Shown here in pieces: positions 34,959 to 42,203 of a stretch of 64,000 nt of DNA. Origin of the DNA: Filimonas lacunae (GTDB lineage: Bacteria > Bacteroidota > Bacteroidia > Chitinophagales > Chitinophagaceae); the NCBI RefSeq assembly GCF_002355595.1, contig NZ_AP017422.1:2604001-2668000 (forward strand), written 5' to 3'. Both the position numbers and the translations under genes were made by a program. The stretch's first letter is position 1, and the number at the start of each line of letters is the position of its first letter. The notes beneath the pieces are model-generated. The model made no database searches and was not told the origin of the DNA. It saw only the letters and a program-made list of their open reading frames with translations.

Positions 34959-35756
34959 ATGGCAGATCAAAATGAAAAATTAGCAGGTGATACGGTTGCT
35001 ATAAAACAATCTCCGGCGCTGGACGAAAAAGAACAGGCGCTTCGGATAAAAGAACTTGAACTAAAAATTACCGGGCTTGAAAAGCCGGAGTATAAAAAGA
35101 TAAGTACGTGGACGGGTGTTGTAGCCATTGCTGTGGCTGTTACCGGCATTGTTGCGCAAGGAGTTTTATACCAGATTAAGAGTGCCAACGCAGAAAAGGA
35201 TTTAATAGAAGCCAACGAAAAAGTAGAATCAGCCAATAAACAGGCATCTCAGTTAAGGACTGAAATAAGTTCGTTGGAAGCTGCAAAATTGGTTGCCCTT
35301 AAAGAGTTAGAACAGATAAATGATAAATTATCGAAGCTACAGGCTGGCGGAAACGAGAGCATTCAATTAATTAAAGCTGATATTAATGCGGCAGCGATCA
35401 ATTTACGGGCTTCTACAACAACGAACCAGCAAAATGCAGAAGCTAAGCAATCTTTGAGCGGTGCCATAAAAGATCTTTTTAGTACCGAAGCTTCCGTCAG
35501 GGGAAACGCTTATAATGTTATTATGAAATACTACGATGGCGCCCCTGAACTTATTCCTGCGTTATTAGACTACGCTAATAAGAATTTAGATAATCAGAAT
35601 GGTATTTATAACACGCTGGTAGTATTGAGCCATATAGAATATAACAAAACAACTACTGACTTTATTGCTATACGTGGATTTGCCGAAAAGGCAAAAAATA
35701 TCGGTCCCAGAATAGCTGATCGTGTACAAAAGCTATTGGACCGGTTACCGGACTAA
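34959..35756 (+). CDS. hypothetical membrane-anchored coiled-coil protein
   Basis: 265 residues. A charged N-terminal helix (about 20-45) precedes one membrane helix (TGVVAIAVAVTGIVAQGVLY, about 51-70). A coiled coil of about 70 residues rich in Glu, Lys and Ala then leads to a helical HEAT-like end domain (LFSTEASVRGNAYNVIMKYY and so on). The orientation is not certain. No family recognised. The combination of an anchored coiled coil and a helical-repeat end suggests a scaffold protein. Followed by a hypothetical lipoprotein in the same direction. Confidence 0.65.
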   Translation: MADQNEKLAGDTVAIKQSPALDEKEQALRIKELELKITGLEKPEYKKISTWTGVVAIAVAVTGIVAQGVLYQIKSANAEKDLIEANEKVESANKQASQLRTEISSLEAAKLVALKELEQINDKLSKLQAGGNESIQLIKADINAAAINLRASTTTNQQNAEAKQSLSGAIKDLFSTEASVRGNAYNVIMKYYDGAPELIPALLDYANKNLDNQNGIYNTLVVLSHIEYNKTTTDFIAIRGFAEKAKNIGPRIADRVQKLLDRLPD

Positions 35757-35905
35757 GGCAGCTTACATGTTTGCTTTCAGTAGTCAATCCACACTTCAGC
35801 TAACTTTTACTACTGGAATTATCAAACCACTAGCGCTGATGTATAGGTTGGGGGTGAATAGTGCCAGGCAGGAGTTTTGTATATTTGATAATGATATATG
35901 TCTTT

Positions 35906-36610
35906 ATGCGTCTCTTTCTGATCATCACAACCCTGGCCATTGCCTTGTTATCCTGCCAACAAAAAAAGGAGAAAGCTACTGCTGTAAATGCAATACAAAT
36001 ATTGCTTCCTGATACCAATCAATACAGGAATGCGCAATGGGATTGGAAAGATCGGCAGTATAGGGCGAAGCTGGAAAAACAGTTAGGGCTGACAGATTTG
36101 CTACAAGGCGTGGATACCTTGGAAGTAAGGCTTTGGTATCGCTCTTCCTTTAACAGTACTGAGGATCTGTTTACTATAAAAGTATATGATACCAGCTATT
36201 TTCTTTCTTATTACAAGGTATATCCCCGGCCTTACAATTTTGATAACAATAGCCAGGACAATAGATGGGATCCTATGAAGGATCCGAAAGTGGACAGTGT
36301 TTTTTCTGTTACGATGCAGTTGAATAAAAAAGCTTTTACGCAATTGCATTGTGATAGTCTTTGGTTGTTGAAATCGCAAAGTGAGTTGCCAATCGCGGAC
36401 AGCATTGGTTTTACAGACTGTGATAGTTACACGCTGGAGATTGCAGATGCAAAACGGTTTAAATATCTGCAGCATCATTGTACTTTGGAGTATTATAAAC
36501 GGACTGGTTTGAAAGAAATAATGGATTTTGACAGGGGGTGTAACGGAATCAGGCAGCTGGCTTATGCGCTTCATCTTTATCCCTTTCTCTTTAAGGAACC
36601 CGGGAATTGA
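35906..36610 (+). CDS. hypothetical lipoprotein
   Basis: 234 residues from ATG 35906, which begins a lipoprotein signal (IITTLAIALLSC, Cys17). The mature part has a pattern of beta-strands with many aromatic residues, such as TLEVRLWYRSSF, VYDTSYFLSYYKVYP and SVFSVTMQLNKKAF. No family recognised. The frame opens earlier at 35861, but the signal peptide fixes the start. A possible stem-loop (AAAGCTTC and GAAGCTTT, 36687-36721) lies downstream. Confidence 0.65.
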   Translation: MRLFLIITTLAIALLSCQQKKEKATAVNAIQILLPDTNQYRNAQWDWKDRQYRAKLEKQLGLTDLLQGVDTLEVRLWYRSSFNSTEDLFTIKVYDTSYFLSYYKVYPRPYNFDNNSQDNRWDPMKDPKVDSVFSVTMQLNKKAFTQLHCDSLWLLKSQSELPIADSIGFTDCDSYTLEIADAKRFKYLQHHCTLEYYKRTGLKEIMDFDRGCNGIRQLAYALHLYPFLFKEPGN

Positions 36611-36762
36611 TAAAGTCAATACCATGACAGGAGTATCTGGCTTCTGTAGAACTTAAACAGTGCTTATAGGGAAGTGGCTGTCCGGTAAAGCTTCAAAGCC
36701 TGCTTTTGCCGGCGAAGCTTTATATGCTTTAGTAGTATAATGATTAGTAATAACATAAGGTA

Positions 36763-37140
36763 TCAATGATGGGGGTATAACGTTTTTTTAGGGGTAGCAG
36801 CGGTAATGCGGTTATCCTCTGAGAGGGATGGGGATTTCTTTTTCAATTCAATATTATATTCATCCTTATCTGATAGCATTACTTCCTTCGACTGGTAGCC
36901 TTCCAGGCTGAATACCAGCACAGTAGCAGAGTCTGCTACCGGGATATAATACACGCCATCATGTTGTGTACCCGAGAAATAACTGCTTCCTTTTATCAAT
37001 ACCAGTACACCTTCTAAAGGCGTTCCTTCATTCGTTACCGAACCTGTAATAGTACGCTTGCCGGATTGGCCGGCTGCTTCGTTTTTATGCAGGAACAGTG
37101 CAGAAAATAACAGGAGTAAAAGGAAGTATTTACGGATCAT
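36763..37140 (-). CDS. small secreted protein with carboxypeptidase-regulatory-like domain
   Basis: 125 residues with signal peptide (LLLLLFSALFLHKNEAAGQ). The mature part is one CarboxypepD_reg-like Ig-type domain: RTITGSVTNEGTPLEGVLVL, SGTQHDGVYYIPVAD and LVFSLEGYQSKEVML. This domain normally forms the first 80 residues of SusC TonB-dependent receptors. Here it is alone, followed by a short Lys/Ser-rich tail, and no receptor gene is near. It may be a stand-alone envelope protein or what is left of a larger gene. Confidence 0.75.
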   Translation of the reverse strand: MIRKYFLLLLLFSALFLHKNEAAGQSGKRTITGSVTNEGTPLEGVLVLIKGSSYFSGTQHDGVYYIPVADSATVLVFSLEGYQSKEVMLSDKDEYNIELKKKSPSLSEDNRITAATPKKTLYPHH

Positions 37141-37498
37141 ATTTGGGATGTTTAATAAAGTCTATTAATTTGGTAGGTAAATATAGTAAATCTCTCTGAT
37201 CACCTCATAAATAAATTAAATTGTTATTGTCAGCTATCGCTATAAAGTATATTCTATGGCCGGATGGGGCAACGATCCTGTTAATGGTATTAGTGTACCA
37301 GGTTGTAAAAGCACGGCGTAGCTGGCTGTACAGACGCAGGAGAACATTGTGGCTGGAAGAAGACTTTGTGCCTTGAGCTCCGAATAATAAATGTTTACTA
37401 TCTTACAACCTGGCTAAAAAAGCAGCAGGTAATGCTTTGTTTAGGATATTAAGGGAAACTGGTCGGAAAGTTTTGACCGGGTATTACAGATAGGGTAA
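37141..37498. other. intergenic region without gene
   Basis: 358 bp in which I see no coding frame. It contains an 11-bp perfect inverted repeat, CCAGGTTGTAA at 37298-37308 and TTACAACCTGG at 37403-37413, 94 bases apart. The left end must hold the promoter of the carboxypeptidase-regulatory-like gene. It could be the footprint of a lost small element, but there is no transposase trace. Confidence 0.4.
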
Positions 37499-37915
37499 TC
37501 ATTCTTTGCTATTCATCAGCCTTAACGTCAGCAATGTATGTATCTTTCTCAGCGTAATAGCGAAGACAGTAGCAGTTACTAAAACATAAGCCGCCAACAG
37601 AGCCCAGATTAAAGCACTGGCATAGCAAATGAAATCACCGAGAGAAAATGCCAGTAGAATAAAACTGATAAGAATAATAACTATGCAAATACAGGCATCT
37701 GCCCGGCTGCTATACCGTCCCAGTTCAGATGCGCTAAAATAAAGGATGGCCCCAAAGTATAAGATCAAAAAAATAATTGTCGGGAAGCCCATAAGTGCCA
37801 ATAGATAAAATCCGAATCCTAAAGGAATAGGGAATCCGGAAACAGGATAGGGTAATACAAGCGCCAGTACTACAGTGAGTATTTTAAAAAAACTGAGCAG
37901 TGCATTTTTATTCAT
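37499..37915 (-). CDS. hypothetical membrane protein
   Basis: 138 residues with four predicted helices: ILTVVLALVLPYPV, FGFYLLALMGFPTIIFLILYF, CIVIILISFILLAFSLGD and WALLAAYVLVTATVFAITL. A short charged loop (SELGRYSSRADA) lies between helices two and three. No family recognised. It lies 79 bp downstream of a broken lipoprotein gene on the same strand and could share its promoter. Confidence 0.6.
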   Translation of the reverse strand: MNKNALLSFFKILTVVLALVLPYPVSGFPIPLGFGFYLLALMGFPTIIFLILYFGAILYFSASELGRYSSRADACICIVIILISFILLAFSLGDFICYASALIWALLAAYVLVTATVFAITLRKIHTLLTLRLMNSKE

Positions 37916-37994
37916 AACAGCTTATTTATGTGAGCAACATCCATTATATCTGTTATAAAGCAGCCAGTGTGGTTGCGTTCAGCAGCATTGTGAT

Positions 37995-38239
37995 TTAGTG
38001 GTCATCGCTGCCATTACAAATATAACGGCTCTCTGTCTCCTCATTACTGTCCAGTGTATTATTTCCGTTTTTATCAATACCTGACTTTATACTCAAATCG
38101 CCGTTGCTACATTGTATGCCTGCCGAAAACGAATCAATACTAACTAGGGTGTTAAAGCCATTATGCCATTGTCGCCCTTTTTACAGGCAGCTATAGCAAC
38201 AATGATAGAAGCAAATAACAGGGGTTTGTACAATTTCAT
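37995..38239 (-). pseudogene. frameshifted DUF7151-like lipoprotein
   Basis: ATG 38239 starts a good lipoprotein signal (ASIIVAIAAC, Cys19, then KKGDNG). The frame then hits a TAG. One base further, another frame continues the same protein: NGFNTLVSIDSFSAGIQCSN then SGIDKNGNNTLDSNE and RYICNGSDDH to TAA. The order GxNGxxxLv...C..G....G.DxNxN..LD..E....YiCnG is that of the DUF7151 domain. Restoring one C in GGCAT near 38170 would give an 81-residue protein. Confidence 0.65.
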
Positions 38240-38271
38240 TTTGAAAAGAGTTTAGGTTATTGAATAATAAT

Positions 38272-38297
38272 AAAAAAAGGCAGCCCATTGCTGAACC
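38272..38297 (-). terminator. terminator-like hairpin beside the tRNA-Pro 3'-end copy
   Basis: On the minus strand GG-TT-CAGC AATGG GCTGCC is followed by U7. It lies where a terminator for tRNA-Pro would be expected if the intact tRNA gene had been joined to this copy before island insertion. Confidence 0.5.
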
Positions 38298-38330
38298 AGC
38301 TTAAAGCTTGTCGGGATGACTGGATTCGAA
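38298..38330 (-). repeat. putative att site: copy of the tRNA-Pro 3' end
   Basis: These 33 bp equal 41305-41337 except for one base (T at 38317, C at 41324). They contain the last 20 bases of the tRNA-Pro T arm and acceptor stem plus 13 bases downstream. The remainder of a tRNA is missing here: the sequence beyond 38330 does not pair as a T stem. A minus-strand frame of 45 codons (38301-38438) ends inside the repeat, with FESSHPDKL encoded by the att sequence. Confidence 0.7.
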
Positions 38331-38558
38331 TTCGGTCCTGAGATCCTTGATCTGTCTACCTTTGAGGTATCCCTGATAGGAGAACTTAACCGAAGACTCA
38401 ATCCAAAAATGGTCTTTTAAGACCACGTTTCCGACCTGTTAATATGTTCCAAAACCGGTAAGCGGCTCCCGTAGGCTTTCCCGAACTGTGCCCGGCAGAA
38501 CGATACAATGCATGGCCACCTCGACCGGTAAAATGTTAAGAGCTATTCTAAAGATAAG

Positions 38559-38588
38559 AATTTGACGGAATTTGACGAAAACTGACGG
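38559..38588. repeat. three 10-bp direct repeats (AATTTGACGG type)
   Basis: AATTTGACGG, AATTTGACGA and AAACTGACGG follow each other without spacer, 230 bp inside the left end of the putative island. The arrangement resembles iterons or recombinase arm sites; the function is inferred. Confidence 0.45.
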
Positions 38589-38682
38589 AGGAACGCGGGA
38601 GGTGCACACAGATGCACCTTCAACAGAGACTGGCGCAATAAGCTATATAAGTACCTTTCTCTCCTCGTGTGACACCAATAAG

Positions 38683-38877
38683 TTAACCTGGAACTGGATG
38701 ATAGTGCATGCTTCTTAATTCCATGACCAATGCCCCCTCTAGATCATCCATGCCACGGATGGTGTACAGATTGGTTACATAACCTTCCCCCCCCAGCCAT
38801 TTGAGTCCTCGGGAAGAAAAAGGTAATTTACTCCTTCCTCTAAAGTAAAGAAGTGCTAAAGTGAAATTCAGTACGAG
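38683..38877 (-). pseudogene. uncharacterised open frame without start codon
   Basis: 64 codons free of stops read LALLYFRGRSKLPF and further TNLYTIRGMDDLEGALVMEL before a TAA. The pattern looks like protein, but the only ATG in frame is far inside (at MDDLEG). A G8 run (C8 on plus, 38787-38794) codes for Gly-Gly in it, a tract prone to slippage. Probably the end of a truncated gene brought in with the island. No family recognised. Other parts of 38331-39307 hold no gene I can support, apart from the iterated repeats and the frame ending in the left att copy. Confidence 0.35.
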
Positions 38878-39307
38878 TTACCATTACAGTTCATTTTATC
38901 AAAATAATCGTCCAGAATTTTTTTAAAAAACATTGCTGGTAATGGGGTGATTTTTAATTCAAAGGCGTCTTTCTTGAAATATTATGTCATGCAGCGAAAG
39001 AAACTCAGTCCCAAAATTAGATCGAGATCAATCAATAGGCAACAAATGGCGTATATTCATACGACGGTAGTGTACTAAAAATGTGGTAAAATCACCACTT
39101 ACTTTATTTATAATACCATTTGCATTCTAGATAATGATATTAATAATACACCCAATGATCCAATTCTCTAAGTGATGTAGTAGTTTCGAAACCAATAATC
39201 AAAGCCGTTCTCCAACAGTCATCTTTGATAAATGATTACAAAAGGCTTTGCGGAGGTTCAATGTAACAAACACCATAATCAATTGCTTATTAACTAAAAC
39301 CTAATAA

Positions 39308-40012
39308 ATGAAAAAACTATTACTGCCTCTCGCAGTTTTTTTCTTGTTTTCTTGCAAAAAGGAAACTGATTACACAACAATACCTGAAAGTATCGATGTT
39401 ATTGAGCAGATCAAATCGCTGAAAAGTTATGAAGATTTAAATGTGATGTCCTCGGAGCAAAGAAGGCAAATTCTATCCTACCTCGATACTTGCTCTTACT
39501 CTTCCTCTAAAATTATTTCCGACAAGGTTAATAGTCTGTTTAGCATAGGCAGCAAAGCAAAAAGCATAGCAACTTTGGGAGCGGAAGAGGATGGGCCTCC
39601 TGTCCTAATCGGTAGCGGAGAGGATTTCTCGGACTGGCTCGAAGATATGGGGCCGACAAGCGGTTGGGAACATTATAAATATAGATGGACGGGACTGCGG
39701 TCGCCAGCAGGATATTATCAAGTAATGGTGAATGAAGATGTATGGTTAATTAATATGGGACAAACTTCCACTCCTCCGTCTCGAAGATACTTTATTGTCG
39801 CCCTATCACATTTGGGCTCGGGACTAACTGGCGGTCCGGAGTATTACTGGCAAGAAACGGGAAGCAATAATTCGTATACCGATTATGACGCTTGGTTAAA
39901 GACGTCTGGGAAAGTTACTTATAATCTTACAGGCATATATACTACTTATGAGGTAAACCGTATCATTAATTTCGGGACATTTTATGAATCCGGTGGCAAT
40001 CTTTATCAATAG
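39308..40012 (+). CDS. hypothetical lipoprotein of the tRNA-Pro island
   Basis: 234 residues with a lipoprotein signal (LPLAVFFLFSC, Cys16). The mature part begins with a helical stretch (IDVIEQIKSLKSYEDLNVMS), then has a beta-rich domain with many Trp and Tyr residues, such as YKYRWTGLRSPAGYYQVMVN and YYWQETGSNNSYTDYDAWL. No family recognised. Secreted or on the outer membrane. The next gene starts 16 bp after its stop codon, so the two probably form an operon. Confidence 0.65.
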   Translation: MKKLLLPLAVFFLFSCKKETDYTTIPESIDVIEQIKSLKSYEDLNVMSSEQRRQILSYLDTCSYSSSKIISDKVNSLFSIGSKAKSIATLGAEEDGPPVLIGSGEDFSDWLEDMGPTSGWEHYKYRWTGLRSPAGYYQVMVNEDVWLINMGQTSTPPSRRYFIVALSHLGSGLTGGPEYYWQETGSNNSYTDYDAWLKTSGKVTYNLTGIYTTYEVNRIINFGTFYESGGNLYQ

Positions 40013-40028
40013 AGTTGAAATATTTACT

Positions 40029-40709
40029 ATGAGAAAATTATCTTTTATACTATTGGCTGGCCTCTTTTTGTTGTCTGTGTCTTATAAGACGCGGTTGGGG
40101 ACCGGTAAAAAAGTAAGTGTTTATGCTGTAGAATCATTGGGTCGCCAAAATCATGAATCCCCTTACGTGCAGGTGGTACCAACTGATAGTTTATTTGTTT
40201 GCAATAACTGGATCATGGAAAAAGTAGTGAGCGTCAAGCAGGTGATTACAGAAAAGAATTCAGAGGTCACTGAAATTTTTAAGGGGTACAATATGATTGA
40301 CCTGCAGCGTCAGCGATTTCGCTTTCTGGAATCTTTGCCAAAAACAACAGACAGTATGGCCGTATCGTGGTTTCCATTAACTTCAAAAAGAGAGGGAATT
40401 ACGTTAGATCATCCGCTGTATAACAATGAAGCCCTTCATGAAAAGGATACATTGATTGAAGGATTTAAGAGAAAACTGATTCGGTATCAGAATGTTCGAG
40501 ACAATAACATTACTATTGTACTGGGTGACCCAATAAATGATGGAGTTTATTTTAATAATCTGGAACGCAAATTCAAACGTCGCATTCAATGGATGTCCGC
40601 GGTAGGAAGCAACGGCTCTGAATCATTAACAAAGATTAGTTACTCTGTATTATCAGAAAAGAGAAATCCTATATGGGCTTTTTTTCAGTCATTTAAGTGT
40701 AGCAATTAA
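40029..40709 (+). CDS. hypothetical secreted protein of the tRNA-Pro island
   Basis: 226 residues from ATG 40029 with signal peptide (LSFILLAGLFLLSVSY). The rest has no motif known to me; LGRQNHESPYVQVVPTDSLF and NNWIMEKVVSVKQVITEKNS are typical segments, and the C-terminus is basic. Paired with the lipoprotein upstream. A start at 39984 would overlap that gene and lacks a signal peptide directly after it. Base composition is more AT-rich than the genes outside the island, which fits transfer (impression, not measured). Confidence 0.6.
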   Translation: MRKLSFILLAGLFLLSVSYKTRLGTGKKVSVYAVESLGRQNHESPYVQVVPTDSLFVCNNWIMEKVVSVKQVITEKNSEVTEIFKGYNMIDLQRQRFRFLESLPKTTDSMAVSWFPLTSKREGITLDHPLYNNEALHEKDTLIEGFKRKLIRYQNVRDNNITIVLGDPINDGVYFNNLERKFKRRIQWMSAVGSNGSESLTKISYSVLSEKRNPIWAFFQSFKCSN

Positions 40710-40841
40710 TTTAGTAATAATTAAATCTTTAATAACACAGAGGTAGTAGTCATACTGCCTTTTTTATTATATGTGCCATAGTTTATATTAGCTTACTGGC
40801 AGGTTGTAGTCGAGCAAAAATCCGGACATGAAATTACTCCG

Positions 40842-41174
40842 TTAACGGGCTGAGATCTGAATGTGAAATCTAGGATATTTGACTTTTAGCAATTGAGTAA
40901 AGTAAAATGCTATTTCACTTCTCTGATATTCTCTTGGCAGTGTTTTAGGATGTATAAATATTTTATTCTTTCCCTGATCCGCTTTTTTTACCCTAAATAC
41001 TGCTTGCTTTCCGTTGGCTTCGATGCGGATGTAGTCTGGAAATTGATCGTTCTTCGTTCCGTTTCTATTCGCCTTGCATACAACCGCATTAAAACGACCA
41101 ATAGGTTCGCCGTTGAATGAGGAGTCATGCACTAGTAAATAACGATACTTTACTTTATTTACGTCTTCTGCCAT
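40842..41174 (-). CDS. small hypothetical protein of the tRNA-Pro island
   Basis: 110 residues, basic. It reads like a compact cytoplasmic protein: VKYRYLLVHDSSFNGEPIGR, FNAVVCKANRNGTKNDQFPD and KTLPREYQRSEIAFYFTQLL. No signal peptide or membrane helix. No family recognised. It is the gene closest to the intact tRNA, 94 bp away from the tRNA terminator, a place where islands often hold an integrase or excisionase. It is too short for an integrase and has no helix-turn-helix I can see. Confidence 0.6.
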   Translation of the reverse strand: MAEDVNKVKYRYLLVHDSSFNGEPIGRFNAVVCKANRNGTKNDQFPDYIRIEANGKQAVFRVKKADQGKNKIFIHPKTLPREYQRSEIAFYFTQLLKVKYPRFHIQISAR

Positions 41175-41267
41175 TTAGCATTGAGTTAATATAAAAAAGA
41201 ATGGGGGCATTCGCTTTGGCGAATTTTGGTCATCATCCAGCGAAATGAAACAGAAGCGACCAAAAAC

Positions 41268-41308
41268 AAAAAAGCCCTGAAACCTTTATTGCTAAATGAA
41301 TCAGAGCT
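41268..41308 (-). terminator. terminator of the tRNA-Pro gene
   Basis: On the minus strand AGCTCTGA and TCAGGGCT pair (8 bp, one G-U) around a 20-base loop and are followed by U6. It begins 9 bases after the tRNA's 3' end. Confidence 0.75.
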
Positions 41309-41337
41309 TAAAGCTTGTCGGGACGACTGGATTCGAA
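41305..41337 (-). repeat. putative att site within the 3' end of the intact tRNA-Pro
   Basis: The second copy of the 33-bp direct repeat, here part of the complete tRNA (T arm, acceptor stem and 13 downstream bases). See 38298-38330. Confidence 0.7.
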
Positions 41338-41391
41338 CCAGCGACCTCTTGCACCCCATGCAAACGCGCTACCGGGCTGCGCTACGTCCCG
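41318..41391 (-). tRNA. tRNA-Pro (GGG)
   Basis: A 74-base cloverleaf without encoded CCA. The acceptor stem CGGGACG pairs with CGTCCCG over 7 bp; D arm GTAGCGCAGCCCGGTAGCGC; anticodon stem TTTGC/GCAAG with loop ATGGGGT, giving anticodon GGG; T arm GCTGG-TTCGAAT-CCAGT. It reads CCC (and by wobble CCT) codons. A good promoter lies upstream and a terminator downstream, so it is a single-gene unit. Its 3' end appears to be the integration site of the neighbouring island. Confidence 0.93.
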
Positions 41392-41424
41392 TCGAAAATG
41401 CTAATCAAGTGATTAACAGGGGTG

Positions 41425-41454
41425 CAAATGTAATAGTTTTTTATAAAAAACCAA
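41425..41454 (-). promoter_or_regulatory. promoter of tRNA-Pro
   Basis: On the minus strand TTGG and TACATTTG are 18 bases apart, an exact match to the Bacteroidota -33 and -7 (TAnnTTTG) boxes. Transcription would start about 26 bases before the tRNA. Confidence 0.65.
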
Positions 41455-41505
41455 TTTTTTCTATAAAAGGAGACAGAATTTATTTGCATTACAAATCATA
41501 ATAAT

Positions 41506-42147
41506 ATGCCTGACGTTAGACTTAATCTAATTAACCGTTCTGAACACACCGGCAAGGTGCAGGTTGTAATAGGGCAATTCAACAAAACTTTGCCCGAAAG
41601 GCAGGCTGTGATTGCCTGGAGGGTATTTAATACGCAGTTACCTGGTGAAAACTTTGCGTTTTCATATCCTATGGAAAAATTTATAAGTGTGAGTGATAGC
41701 TGGGGTAATTATTCGCCCCAAAAAAATGCCTATCCCGGTCAGCTATTTAGTGTAGAGAATGATATTGACGGGGACATTTTGAAATATTCAGCCCAAGCAG
41801 CCAGTCCTTATGCAATAGAGGTGGTTAATCGTTTGGAATTTGGCGCCATTGACGCTAATATTTATACGGATGGAAGGTTGCTATTTGTTCAAAAGGGTGT
41901 GTCTCCCGGAAAAAAAGTAGTGTTTCAATTTGAGCCATCCATTTGGATTGGTGTATTGTCTGAGGTAGAGGAGGGGCGCGTAATAGATGCAGCCATGCTT
42001 GCCGGTAATTATACGGATTTATCGTTACTGGATATTGAGATAACCGAGACTACTATACGGAGTGCAGATATCATTATGACGGGAGGTGGCTCGTCAACAA
42101 CTGCTACTTCTTTTCAATTTCACCTGGAAAATGTTATTCCATACTAA
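41506..42147 (+). CDS. hypothetical protein
   Basis: 213 residues without signal peptide or membrane helix. The sequence is mostly beta-strand with segments HTGKVQVVIGQFNKTLPERQ, IAWRVFNTQLPGENFAFSYP, VFQFEPSIWIGVLSEVEEG and LLDIEITETTIRSADIIMTG. The layout suggests an all-beta cytoplasmic protein. I know of similar-looking proteins in Bacteroidota but no function. It is the first chromosomal gene right of the tRNA-Pro gene; an acyltransferase gene follows. Confidence 0.6.
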   Translation: MPDVRLNLINRSEHTGKVQVVIGQFNKTLPERQAVIAWRVFNTQLPGENFAFSYPMEKFISVSDSWGNYSPQKNAYPGQLFSVENDIDGDILKYSAQAASPYAIEVVNRLEFGAIDANIYTDGRLLFVQKGVSPGKKVVFQFEPSIWIGVLSEVEEGRVIDAAMLAGNYTDLSLLDIEITETTIRSADIIMTGGGSSTTATSFQFHLENVIPY

Positions 42148-42203
42148 TGTTAAGCGCAATGAATTATCTTCCGTTTTTGTTTCCATATCCTTAATGCTTT
42201 GCC

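Larger units (their letters stand above)
38298..41337. mobile_element. putative 3.0-kb genomic island at tRNA-Pro
   Basis: Bounded by the 33-bp direct repeat of the tRNA-Pro 3' end and lying on the 3' side of the intact tRNA, as expected for integrase-mediated insertion. It carries two secreted proteins of unknown function, a small hypothetical gene, a broken open frame and 10-bp iterated repeats. No integrase gene is present, so it would be a remnant or a non-autonomous cargo element. The evidence for mobility is the repeat alone. Confidence 0.5.

Noticed and set aside
37298-37413. 11-bp inverted repeat as an insertion-sequence end pair
   Set aside because: Only 94 bases lie between the arms, with no target-site duplication and no transposase trace.
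38331-38400. second complete tRNA adjoining the left att copy
   Set aside because: GGGATACCTCAAAGGTAG looks slightly like a tRNA 5' part, but acceptor, T and anticodon stems do not pair.
38787-38794. C8 tract as a phase-variation switch
   Set aside because: The frame lacks a start codon and has no intact gene to switch; kept only as part of a broken frame.
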